From Symsagittifera roscoffensis (taxonomy: Eukaryota > Xenacoelomorpha > Acoela > Convolutidae), in contig NC_087062.1 in assembly GCF_963678635.1 (NCBI RefSeq), forward strand, positions 99,565,705 through 99,629,704: 64,000 nt of DNA. Reading direction: 5' to 3'. Below are positions 41,051 through 52,114 of this stretch, piece after piece. The position numbers and the translations under genes were made by a program. How positions within the stretch are numbered: the stretch's first letter is position 1; each line of letters opens with the position of its first letter. Under the pieces are notes generated by a model. It was not told where the DNA came from, did no database searches, and saw only the letters and a list, made by a program, of their open reading frames with translations.

Positions 41051-42180
41051 TTTGCTTTTCGCTTTTTACAGCATACACAATGTGTTTCAATAGCTTTTAG
41101 TGCAGATCTCAAGCGTAGTACAACAAATTGCTGATGGATGACAGAATGAAGGTGATAAAAACGGAGAAGCAATCGGATTAGGCGATGGGGGCTATCCAAT
41201 ATTTTTTGGATGGCGAGTTTCGAATGCGGTTGCGGAGAGACGCTGGATACGGTAGATCAAATTAAACCGTTCGGTCCGTAAAAAGGCGAATACGATGGTA
41301 CACGGCTCGATGTTTTCACATATTTTCCAGCTGCTAATTGTTTACTTTCAGCTGGGAATGACTCTATCTGCGAAAGTTGCAAAAGTTTTTCTTCCTTCTG
41401 CAATGACAAATTCTGTTGGATCAATTATGGCCTTATCTGGCGATCTCAAATGTCTATGCTTAGGTGAGAGTCTCAACATATATGCGACCAGCCGCTTTAT
41501 CCTGGAGAACGAGCTATACTCTTCCCAAGAGAAGGCAAAGTCAGTCAAAACTGCAGTGCACGGAAAAGTGGAAGAGACCTCTAAACCCTCATTCAGATCG
41601 TAGACCGGACCATCCAGTCGAATTTTCTCAGTAACTTCCCTATTTGGATTGAAAGGCCCATCAGAGAGTTTCAAAAAGGAAGGGCCGTTTACCCAACTGC
41701 TTTGCTTGAGGGAATCAGCAGCATTGGTCAATTGATGTTGACTCCAGAATCTCGGCTACTCGATTGGCTACAAACATGGGCTGTTTACTTGTTGAGTTCA
41801 ACCACTGAAGGACTGTTGTGCTGTCAGTCCACATGAACACTTTGGAAATACTCAGTGACAGAGCTTTCGCGATATCATCCTTCAGGCGACTAGCAAGAAG
41901 CGCAGCTTGAAGTTCCAACTCCGGGATTGAAAGCATCTTCATCGGGGTTACTCTAGCTTTACCGAAGTCAAACGCTTGTTGACATTTGGAATAGGCGTTT
42001 TTCTGAGCTCGAAGGAATGCTACAGAACAGCTCAACCTCATCTACTGAGAAGCCAAAATAGCAACGAGGTATTTTGAGCTGCCCTAAAACTGGCAAGCCG
42101 GAGTACCATTAAGTGAATCTGCGGCACAACTCATTTGGCAGTGGGTCGTCCCACTGTTGGCCACTAAACCTCCAGATATC
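41051..42180 (-). repeat. 1130-bp tandem unit 2
   Basis: Identical to unit 1 as far as I can see except C at 41243 where units 1 and 3 have T (40113, 42373). Both of its junctions fuse the zinc-finger segment to the end of the RT/connection segment. Confidence 0.95.
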
Positions 42181-43310
42181 TTTGCTTTTCGCTTTTTACA
42201 GCATACACAATGTGTTTCAATAGCTTTTAGTGCAGATCTCAAGCGTAGTACAACAAATTGCTGATGGATGACAGAATGAAGGTGATAAAAACGGAGAAGC
42301 AATCGGATTAGGCGATGGGGGCTATCCAATATTTTTTGGATGGCGAGTTTCGAATGCGGTTGCGGAGAGACGTTGGATACGGTAGATCAAATTAAACCGT
42401 TCGGTCCGTAAAAAGGCGAATACGATGGTACACGGCTCGATGTTTTCACATATTTTCCAGCTGCTAATTGTTTACTTTCAGCTGGGAATGACTCTATCTG
42501 CGAAAGTTGCAAAAGTTTTTCTTCCTTCTGCAATGACAAATTCTGTTGGATCAATTATGGCCTTATCTGGCGATCTCAAATGTCTATGCTTAGGTGAGAG
42601 TCTCAACATATATGCGACCAGCCGCTTTATCCTGGAGAACGAGCTATACTCTTCCCAAGAGAAGGCAAAGTCAGTCAAAACTGCAGTGCACGGAAAAGTG
42701 GAAGAGACCTCTAAACCCTCATTCAGATCGTAGACCGGACCATCCAGTCGAATTTTCTCAGTAACTTCCCTATTTGGATTGAAAGGCCCATCAGAGAGTT
42801 TCAAAAAGGAAGGGCCGTTTACCCAACTGCTTTGCTTGAGGGAATCAGCAGCATTGGTCAATTGATGTTGACTCCAGAATCTCGGCTACTCGATTGGCTA
42901 CAAACATGGGCTGTTTACTTGTTGAGTTCAACCACTGAAGGACTGTTGTGCTGTCAGTCCACATGAACACTTTGGAAATACTCAGTGACAGAGCTTTCGC
43001 GATATCATCCTTCAGGCGACTAGCAAGAAGCGCAGCTTGAAGTTCCAACTCCGGGATTGAAAGCATCTTCATCGGGGTTACTCTAGCTTTACCGAAGTCA
43101 AACGCTTGTTGACATTTGGAATAGGCGTTTTTCTGAGCTCGAAGGAATGCTACAGAACAGCTCAACCTCATCTACTGAGAAGCCAAAATAGCAACGAGGT
43201 ATTTTGAGCTGCCCTAAAACTGGCAAGCCGGAGTACCATTAAGTGAATCTGCGGCACAACTCATTTGGCAGTGGGTCGTCCCACTGTTGGCCACTAAACC
43301 TCCAGATATC
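42181..43310 (-). repeat. 1130-bp tandem unit 3
   Basis: The right end continues into unduplicated RT/connection sequence after 43310. Only TTT is shared between this flank and the unit start, so the junction microhomology is 3 bp. Confidence 0.95.
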
Positions 43311-43676
43311 TTTCAGTAGCAAACGTGCGCGTACGGTATACGGGGCGACAAGACCTATGGGGTCGAACACGGAGGACACAAAACTAAGAACCGATCGCTG
43401 TGTAACAGAGTCTTTGAGTTTGCGGCTAAATCCTCTGCTCACAACCAACGTATCGGTGACGTGGTCCCATTTGAGACCGAGAACATGCGATGCAGTTTTC
43501 GGAATAATCGCAGCGGTAAGAATTTCCTGACTGTTGTTAACGCTGGTCTTAGGGGGATTTAGTTTCAAGGACAAATTGGGAACGTTGCCTATAAATTTTG
43601 TAAGATTAAACTCGCCCAACTTGAGCAGTTCAACTAAACTGCTACTTAACGTTAAAGCAGTTTCTGGATTTTTCAC
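43239..43676 (-). pseudogene. BEL/Pao RT thumb and connection region
   Basis: 145 codons including K-N-P-E-T-A-L right after the RT catalytic motif and the conserved F-D-P-I-G-L-V-A-P block typical of BEL/Pao. It is in a different frame from the preceding RT piece. Confidence 0.85.
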
Positions 43677-44182
43677 AGACCCAAGGTAGTCATCACGTAA
43701 AATTTGTTTGACACGGCGTAAGCGGCTTCGGGGTAACGATCTTGGTTGTCGACGGCTGTTCGGCGATGAGCATAATTAGCACATGTCGGAGAATTTTTCA
43801 CTCCAAATATATGCCTTGTATTTTGAAATACACTCACATCTGAGGTGGGATCCTCCCCACACAAAAAACGCAAGGAACGCTGATCGCTTTCTAGTAAGCT
43901 GACCTGCATGAACATGCCTTCGATATCTGCGGAAACTGCGTATTTCCGCTCTCGGAAGCGCATTAAAACCATTAAAAGCTTCTGAAGCAGATCGGGGCCG
44001 ACGAGAAGGGAATTATTCAGTGATTTGCCGTGAAACTTAGAAGCACCGCTTAAAACGCGCCGAACTTTGCCGGGTTTGTTCGGGTTTAATACTGGGTGGT
44101 GGGTGCGGTACGTACCATTCTCGGTCTGAACGGTTTTTTGAGTCGTGAGGGCTAACCGGGAATGGTACGAAAGTCGGAACAA
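43673..44182 (-). pseudogene. BEL/Pao reverse transcriptase fingers/palm
   Basis: It contains H-P-V-L-N-P-N-K-P-G-K, then the A-D-I-E-G-M-F motif with the first catalytic Asp, and S-P-T-C-A-N-Y-A. At 43690-43697 the catalytic Tyr-x-Asp-Asp motif is destroyed by a 1-nt deletion that throws the frame. Confidence 0.9.
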
Positions 44183-44253
44183 TTATCGAAAGAAAAGAAT
44201 CACCACAATGTTTTTCCAGAGTACTAGATTTGAACACTAAAAATAATGCTAAC

Positions 44254-44670
44254 CAGGGGCGGATTTAGGGGGGCGGACACCCCTTTCCCTCAGGGATTCG
44301 ACATCTTGCCAACCCAAAGGGTACCTACCCCTTTAGTACTTTTTAAGAAATCCCTTTTGGCCGACTGACCCTAAAATTTTTCTAAAGGCGCCTAGGGCGC
44401 CAATATATACTAATTTTGAGGGGGAGTGCGCGCCAAAAAAATTTTTTGTCAAAATTTTCGAAAAAGTGCCCAAAAGCTGCTTTTTTCATCTGTTTTTTTT
44501 TCAAAAATTCGCCAGCGGCGCTAAAAATTTGGCCAAAACAGCGTCTTTTTATTGCTTCAGGAGAGCTCAGAAAATCAATTTTATGGACCTAAAAAAAGAG
44601 GTCATCAAAACTTTCGAAAATTTTTTGAAAATCCGCACCCCCCCTCGAGAAAATCCTAGATCCGCCCCTG
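44254..44670. mobile_element. hAT-type MITE (417 bp) with near-perfect 8-bp target duplication
   Basis: It starts CAGGGGCGG and ends CCGCCCCTG. Flanks are ATGCTAAC (44246-44253) and CTGCTAAC (44671-44678), one mismatch in eight. The right half shares long blocks with the MITE at 36795-37047. Confidence 0.9.
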
Positions 44671-44678
44671 CTGCTAAC

Positions 44679-45188
44679 AATATATTAACTTTAAAACTAA
44701 GTCATTGCTGCTTCATAAAATGTACGATGCCTTGAATTATTTTTGGAGAATTTGTTTGCTTTCATAAATATTTTGGAAAGATGTGCTTTAGACTAATTAG
44801 TCTAACAAAATATTCTTTTTCGGAGGCGGACGCTGCTCAACAATATTGCGTAAAACCCCTGAAAATTCTTAATTTTTCAGAAGAATTGAGCTCCCATTCA
44901 TTGACAAAGAATTGAAATAAAATTTAAATTCACTGAATCGCACAAACGCTATAAACCTTTAGTTCACCACAACCTTTTTTCAAAAATTAAAATCTGAGCT
45001 ATTGCAAAGTGGATATAGCTACAGATTGTTAAGTTCACACAAGGGCTGCACACAAAAGTGCGACTTTGGCTGGGGAAAGTGGTTTGATATAATAACATTA
45101 AAGCCCCCAAGCTCCATTTGTGTTAATTAGAACCAAACTCAGTATCCAATCAAACGAAAGACACTTGTCATCCCAAGTGTAATCGCAG
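44679..45188. other. end of the host-gene intron, non-coding
   Basis: No frame supported. It ends at a CAG acceptor at 45188; an alternative TAG acceptor at 45200 keeps the same phase. Confidence 0.4.
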
Positions 45189-45679
45189 AAACTACTGTAG
45201 ATTCTGTTTAATGAAGTGTGACCCGAACTTTGTCTATTGGTTTGTTTCAAGGGATGATAAACCTGATGTCGCCTCTCTTGAGCTGTTCCGGAAAGTGTTA
45301 CCTTATGTAGATTTTATTTTGAAGCGCCTCTCTTCTGTCAAAAACGACCCCGAAACAATTCTTTCGTTTTGGCGCTCGCTGGCCATTTTCGCTGAAAAGG
45401 ACGAAAACAAAGAGCTACTTGTAAGACAATCGAAAGTGCTCGAGTATATTCCGAGATTCCTGAGACTTGAATATGGCAGTGAAATTCGATCGACAATTCT
45501 GGAACTTCTTTGGGGTTTGGGCTTCCTGGAAAAAAACAGAGATCTGATTAGAAAAAACTCTGAAATTGCTATTAAGTTACTCGATTTGGAAGGAGGCAAC
45601 GACCAAAAAATATCAACATTAGCTAAAAATGTTACCTGGCAGCTCGATTCAAACAAAAGCCAGAGTGATTCTACATTGG
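45189..45679 (+). CDS. second exon of the possibly armadillo-like host gene
   Basis: From the acceptor at 45188 (or 45200, both in frame) it runs to a donor GTAAGG at 45680. It encodes about 163 residues, with Leu/Ile-rich helices and a motif L-L-W-G-L-G-F-L followed 45 residues later by N-V-T-W-Q-L, reminiscent of armadillo repeats in animal ARM/TIR proteins. A continuous frame to TAG 45694 is an artefact of reading into the intron. Later exons are not in view. Identity is uncertain. Confidence 0.6.
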
Positions 45680-46161
45680 GTAAGGGGCATCGCTAGTATT
45701 TTTTAAACTAAAAGTTGATTTTCAAAACGTATTTTACTTTTTTGTCAATTGCGTCACTGACTGATTCTATATCTAATCGTTCATCTTCATTTGACTGAAA
45801 ATCAGTGGTAATTACAGGTGGTGGGGTTGCCTAAAGACTTAAATAAATGAAGTCAAAAACTGAGTTTGAAAAATATATCACCGAACGAAAGCTTTGGTAG
45901 CCAGTAAACAAAAAAAAAACACAAGTTGGATTATTAGGCTAATTGAAGTGTTGTTTTTCCAAGGTGTGGGGTAGTTTCACTTGTTTAAAATTTTCGAAAA
46001 CTACCAAAAAAATATGAGTTCAATGTAAGATTGAGATATACTTCACAACTGTTCTGCTTTCTGAGGTATCCCTCGTCCGATTTGGTTTGAAATATTTAGG
46101 ATGCCCTCTCAAACCTATTTTCATTTCGTGTATATAATTGGTTTGATAACAAATAATTGTG
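45680..46161. other. non-coding (intron or 3' flank)
   Basis: It follows the donor at 45680. No further exon was recognised. Confidence 0.35.
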
Positions 46162-46448
46162 ATTGTTATCATGATTATAATTCTTTTGATTATGATTATT
46201 ATTATGATTATTATTATGATTGATATGATGATTATGGTTATTATGACTATTATGATTATTATTATGATTATGATTATGATTATTATGACTAATATAAAGA
46301 TTATTATGATGATGATTATGATTTTTATTATGATTATTATCATGGCTATTATGATTATTATGAGTCTTATGAGTATTATTAATATTAGTATGATTATTAT
46401 GATTATTACTTTTTTTGTTAAGATTATTATGATTATGATTAGTATGAC
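46162..46448. repeat. ATT/ATG-rich microsatellite, block 1
   Basis: Imperfect repetition of attatgatt-type units. Long open frames here encode only Ile/Met or Asn/His runs and are not genes. Confidence 0.95.
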
Positions 46449-47085
46449 TACACTTGCAAACAATGGTGTCATTTTTGGGCACATTTACAGCTTTTTTTAT
46501 AGCATGTGCTTTGACATTCGAAGAGTAAGAATTGAACTCAGTTGATGCATTTTCAATTAATCAAATGAACCGAAAAAGTTATTCGTTTAAAACAACATGA
46601 CAATAATGAAAACTCGATATCAGAAACTTTCTAACTCAATATATCTAGCCATTTCATCGAAATGCATAAATTATACATAATAAGTTTTTGATGTTTTGTG
46701 ATTGTTACACGCAAAGTTAGTGTGAATGCCTTCAGTTTGTTATAATCTAAATTATAATTACAAAATAGAGTCTATTTGTATTTAGTGCCACTTTTGCAGA
46801 ATGGTTTTGGCAATTTATGAGCAAATATAGCCGCTTTATTCGTGACTGGTGTTTGTCGGTTGTTCACTTTCGTGGCCGCAGGGATAGTGCAGGAGACTCG
46901 AAATCTTTTGATTGCACTAGGTCGCAGATTCGAATCCTACACGTATCCGCGTTTTTGCTGATTCTAATTTGAGGCTTCTTTCTTTTTTTCTTATTTCACT
47001 TGATAGAGCTGCTTTTTGGTAGTGTTCTTTTGAATTTTTGCGGAGCGCAGCCTCGCCTCTGTGTTAATTTTTTTCTAAATTTGAA
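46449..47085. other. 637-bp block splitting the microsatellite, with a tRNA-Ser-like sequence
   Basis: Complex sequence between two stretches of the same microsatellite, so it may be an insertion. It contains the tRNA-like segment at 46866-46948 and the cctcgcctctgtgttaa repeat trace near 47050. Confidence 0.45.
46866..46948 (+). repeat. tRNA-Ser(CGA)-like sequence, probably pseudogene or SINE head
   Basis: The A box TGGCCGCAGGGATAG, an anticodon arm with a 7-base loop CTCGAAA (anticodon CGA at 46899-46901) on a 5-bp stem, a long variable region, and TTCGAATCC B box follow class II tRNA-Ser order. The acceptor arms do not pair and the T stem is imperfect, so it is not a functional tRNA gene. 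Confidence 0.55.
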
Positions 47086-47448
47086 CTATTATTATGATTA
47101 TTTTGATTACGCTTACTATTATGATTATTATGTTTAGTTTGATTTTATTTATGATTTTTGTTATTATAATTATTATGATTATTATGGTAAGTATGATAAT
47201 TATGATTGCAATACTATTTTTTTGATTATTATGATTTTTATTATAGGTATGATTATTTCTAAAATTACTATTATTATGATGGTATTTGATTTTTTTTACG
47301 ATTATTTTGATTATTTTCATAATGAAAACTTTAATGATTTTTGTTATGATGACTATGTATTTTATTAAGCTTTTAAGGCGTATTACTAGTATAATATTTC
47401 TGATGATTATCATTATGTTTAAAGTTCTGATTACTTTATGATTATTGT
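47086..47448. repeat. ATT/ATG-rich microsatellite, block 2
   Basis: The same repeat type as block 1, more degenerate. Confidence 0.9.
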
Positions 47449-47976
47449 TCCGACTTTCGATACGAAAGTAACGGCATATTTGTGCTCGGGGTGGGTTTTT
47501 TTTCTTCAGACAAATTTCGACGTTTTAACAAGCCGTTTTTGACGGAATTTTTTTGTATCATTCGAAAGCTATTGTGGTCCTCAGCTTGAATTTGAAAAGA
47601 TATTTTACCTGTGATCATTTTTCGTAAAGTTATGGCGGTTTAAACATTGCCATTTTGGCCAATTTGGGACAATTAACGCGCGATAAATTTCGCGCTATTA
47701 ACGCGTAAGCGAGATTTAATCCGTCTTAGAAATCGTTCCAAATTGGTTCAAGGAAGCTTATATGCCATAATTGATTTGTTAATAGGCGCAAAATCTATCA
47801 CTTTGTTTTTAATATGACGTGTGGGGGGATGCTTTTCAAAAAAAATCTCAAATTTTTCCAAATTTTTTTTTATATATTTTTTATTTCATTGAAATTTTTC
47901 ATCTTATTAATGCTCCATAGACCTTAAAAGGCAGTCGGAACTTTCAGGGCTTCGCCCTGATACGAGCAGTCTTGTT
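47449..47976 (+). mobile_element. complete copy (~528 bp) of a Helitron-like non-autonomous repeat
   Basis: Its limits are unusually clear because it sits inside the microsatellite. The left end has ACTTTCG-AT-ACGAAAGT-like hairpin sequence; the right end has cAGGGCttcGCCCTg hairpin, 12 nt, then CTTG before TTATGATT resumes. No target duplication is evident. A 3' hairpin close to a CT-rich tetranucleotide and absence of duplication fit Helitron/Helentron-type ends, although CTTG is not the canonical CTRR. Confidence 0.55.
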
Positions 47977-48197
47977 ATGATTATGATTACCATTAGTATG
48001 AATATTGTTATTATGACTAGGATCTTTATGATCATTATGATGAATATTAATATCATGGTTACGATTATTTTGATTGCTATTATTATGATTATGATTGTGA
48101 TTATTATGATTTTGATTACTAATACTAATTTTATGATTTTGCTTACTATATTTATTGTGACTATTATAATGATTTTGAATATTATCAGGATTGTGAG
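47977..48197. repeat. ATT/ATG-rich microsatellite, block 3
   Basis: Continues the same repeat after the insertion. Confidence 0.9.
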
Positions 48198-50019
48198 TAG
48201 TAGATGTTGAGGCTGTGGGGGGGAGGTGGTAGACCCCCATGTAATAAGATAGGGAAAAGAGCATCAGGTCTACCAGCTATGTATTAACATTCGATATAGA
48301 GTCTTTAAAGTAATAGGATAAGAAATACCAATGGTTAGTTTTCATGGTTTGTGTGATGGTAAGATAATGGTAAGAAAAACAAAAATTTTTTGGTTTCTGT
48401 GTAGAAATGTCTATTTTTTCGCAAAAATCTTGGCGCGCGTTATCTAATTGGGAACAATTAATTGTTAATTACGTGTAGATTGTGTAATGAACGACTTTTA
48501 ATTAGTTTTTTGGAACATGGTAAGTCAATGGTAGGTGTTTTTGGGTAGAAACTTAGAAGTTTTATCGAAAAAATTGAAAAATTTTCGAAAAACTTCAAAA
48601 CACAATAAGATCAGCTTTAATTCCACCTAATTTATTGGATAATCTTCTTTCTATCTACTTGAAGGAAAACTAAAACCTACTGAAACTTCGAAAAAAGTCA
48701 AATTTTTGAGAAAAAAATGCAAACATTTTAAGTATTTGGAAAAAAATGCAAAAACTTCAAGTATTTGGTAAAAATTGCAAAACTTTCAAGTTTTTGGAAA
48801 AAAATTGCAGAAATCCCATAATTTTGGTTAAAATATTGCTGCTTCTGATCTAATTTCAAACATATTTTACGATTAGATATTAGGATTGAGCTCAGACTGT
48901 ATTTTAATTGGCATCCTGTTGAGACAATGATACAAAATTTTGAATAAAAAAATGAATTTTTCCACTATTTTTCCTCAAAATATTGAAATACGATAAAGTT
49001 TACCTTAAATTGAGCTAAAAAGCGGGTTATATAATGCTCGAAACACCAAAAAGAAAGCTCATAGTAGCAGAATCAATATTGAAATTTTCGGAAAACAGTG
49101 AAATTAATCGTAATTTTCGAGAAGGTAAAGTAAAAATTAATCAAATTTACCAAAAATTTTCCATTTTGAACCTTTTATTTTGGTAATTAACTGTTTTTTT
49201 GTCCAGTTCAGGGAAAATTTTAATCGGAATCTCAATTCAAACGATCATTAAGAGCAGTATTCCATGAAATGTCTAGGTCAAACTCCATGATTCAACTCCT
49301 CCTCAATTTTTTCTCAATGAATTACCCAAATTTTCATGTTAATAATTACAAATTTTAGATCATTGATAAAAAATGATTAGTTAACTACTAAAATTTACTA
49401 AAGTTGAGAAAAATTTTTCTAAAACATTTATTCGATATTGCCTCAATTTCAACAAAATCTTTTTCATAACTGATGATTATCTCTCTGTTGCTTCTGCAAC
49501 ATAATTTTCATGATTTTTCATAGAATTTTTCTCTGTTTTAAGGTTATTCTTGGTTTCTGTTTAATACATGTTTTCGCTTTTGAACACACTTTACGAGAAA
49601 ATTTAGTCAGAACTGGAGAATTTAGGAGGAAAATAGTATTAATTGAACGAAAAATTTGCTGGCAGAGATGAAATTAGAACAGATACCGTCTAATTATTAA
49701 GATAAAAATTGTAAAAGTCTTCCCCGAGGTTCCCTTGTTCAGTTGCCACCGTAAATTATTTAGGCAAAATTACAATTTTTGGGATCAATAACTATAGATT
49801 TTCTTGAAAAAAGAGTTATTAAATCGCTTTTTATTCTTAATTTAGGACGGAAGTTTTCTCAAGAATATCCAAGTGAGAAAGAATTGGTGCTACCTAAAGC
49901 ATTCAAAAATATATGTTAAAAATGAGAATATAAAGATGTAATTTTACGATTTAAGATCAAATGAAGAGCAGCTCTATTAGTTATAATCTGAAAACCTTCG
50001 GAAATACGCAAGAGAACCT
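48198..50019. other. non-coding AT-rich DNA
   Basis: No supported gene. Part of it may belong to repeat unit A, but its partner (unit C) leaves the window before this can be tested. Confidence 0.35.
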
Positions 50020-51868
50020 AGTTCCCAACATCTACAATACCTTTAAACTTCTAGAAGCGCGCGTCTCAAAAATTTGATTAAGCAAAGGAAATCAAGTCGC
50101 AAACTGGAACAATTGTATAATTTTCCGATTTTTATTAGGCAAAAACTCTATAGTAACAATAATGAAATGTAGATCTTGAAAGCAAGTTTTTGATTTATGC
50201 TTTATGTATCATCTTCCAAAAGAGGTCGGATTGGGTTTTTTTCAAAAAATTATCATGAAAACCACTGAGTTTTTTTTAGATTAAGTACCTAATATATCAA
50301 ATGATAACAAGCTTTTCTAATGAATTACGCAAAAAATAAATCTTTGAGAATTTTTTATGTCGGATTTTTTCTCAAGATAAACTTTATAAGCTAAATTTTA
50401 GTAAAAATATCACAAAACTCCTAATGAACTAATTTGAGTTTCCATCTCAATTTAGCATTTTCTCAGTTTCTTCTTCATCTACTATCTACCAAATTAATCT
50501 AATTTGAACAAATGTTTACTTGAAAATTGAGTTTTAGATGAAAAAAATGTATCGTTTCAACGATCATTCAACAATCCGAAGCAGAATTATTACCATAAAT
50601 CCTTTGCTAAAAGTCTTTAATTGATTTTCTCAACCTCATAACTGTATAATGCTATTTTTTAATCTGATTTTTTTAGAGTAAATTTTCAGTTGAGAATGAT
50701 GTATATCATTATCTTGAAATCTTCAAAGTTTAGCAAAAACATTTATTTTTGCATTATTTCCACGTCATTTATCAATTTTTTTTCTGAAATCATCAAAAAA
50801 AAAACAATAGAAAACCATAATTCTTAATAAGTCAAACCACGTTGTCTGCTTAAAAACGCTCTACTCTATGAACACTTTTACAAGCACTAAACAAGGAAAA
50901 TTTTGAAATAGTAACTACACAAAACCTTTCAAATAGTCGATGTTCTACAAATATTCAAGTCTTAAAATTTTTAAGCAAAAACTTAACTACTCATTGGCAT
51001 TCACAGATTTTAAGAAACTTTGTAAATCAGAACCAAACTATGTTTATGAAACTTCCTGATCAATCAATTTTATTGAATTTTTCCAACATTACTAAGATCT
51101 GAAATTTGATACCGTAGTGAGATAAACGAGATTTCTTTTCTGGTTTATCTGGTTTTTTCAATATTAATTGAAACTTTGAAATTTCTATCAAAATTGATGT
51201 AGCCAATCAAAACCTCAAATTAGGTAAATAATTGAAAACAACCAATGAAAATCAGAAAATCGAAAAAATAACGATAATGTTTTCAACTAAATATACATTC
51301 TTGTTTGTAATTTTGTTGAAATAAGACAAAATTTACCTATTTTTTTATGAAAGCAGTAGTTAAATAAGTTAATTTGTAATTTCCTAATTAAATACTGGAA
51401 AAACATTTGATAATTGGTTAGCGTTTTATGTTAATTTTGATTTAATTTTATGTTTTGTCTGTTTTTTCCTAAGATCTTATAGCTCTAAATATAGACTTCA
51501 GTGAGAAAAAATAGTTTTGAACCAATAATATTTCAGATACCAAACATGCAAAACATCACAAAGCAGTACTGAGGTTCACAATTATCAACAAACATGAAGT
51601 TTCCCAAAATTTGGGACAGTTCTTTTAATTCAATCAAAGTATAAATGACAGAGGCAACTTGTTTCTCATTGCGTCATTCTCTTTTGTAGTGAAGAGTCGA
51701 ATCTGAAAGTAGGGAGGCTTGTTCACACTGTACTTCTTGATTGTGACAGACACCCTCCTCATGTTGTATGTTGCTATTTCATATACTCTATTACAGATGT
51801 CGAGCTACTGATCCATAGTTGATTCCTTGCCAGATTTTGCTTCATAAATAGGCACGAGTCCAAGGTTT

Positions 51869-52114
51869 TCAGCATCGTGAAAAACAGTATACAGTATTCC
51901 GGATTGCCGATATTGCTTCTCCTTCTTTTTCACTTAGGTAGACTTGTTGAGATTTTTCAAATTGTCCCAAATCATTTATTTTCAATAGTTGAAAGCGTGG
52001 TTCCAAGTATAATTTTCCTTTGTAGGATCTTTGGAACCAAACAAATCTCCCAATTCTTTTTTGATTTTTTGAAAATTCAAGGCAGTTGGGACTATCAACT
52101 TTTATTGAGTACAT
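51869..52114 (-). CDS. unit A copy of the 81-codon ORF (doubtful gene)
   Basis: Nearly identical to 56246-56491 in unit B. It has an aromatic, basic N-terminal part (R-F-V-W-F). The overlapping +1 frame that would continue the protein is interrupted by TAG in this unit (near 51810), so unit A is probably a pseudogene copy. Confidence 0.35.
   Translation of the reverse strand: MYSIKVDSPNCLEFSKNQKRIGRFVWFQRSYKGKLYLEPRFQLLKINDLGQFEKSQQVYLSEKEGEAISAIRNTVYCFSRC

Larger units (their letters stand above)
38960..44240 (-). mobile_element. BEL/Pao retrotransposon remnant, 5'-truncated pol
   Basis: Reading the minus strand from 44240 to 38960 gives RT, connection/RNase H, integrase zinc finger, integrase core and the C-terminal DUF5641-type domain, in BEL/Pao order. 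Gag, protease and both LTRs are missing. The frame is broken many times. A 1130-bp segment is present three times in tandem. It lies in the intron between the exons at 37340 and 45189, antisense to that gene, with a hAT MITE next to its 5' end. Confidence 0.9.

Noticed and set aside
40165-42733. Three identical 102-codon plus-strand frames
   Set aside because: They are antisense shadows of the RNase H region in the tandem BEL/Pao units.
46020-46545. Long Ile/Met and Asn/His frames on both strands
   Set aside because: They are translations of the ATT/ATG microsatellite.
46866-46948. Functional tRNA-Ser gene
   Set aside because: The acceptor strands do not pair and the T stem is imperfect.
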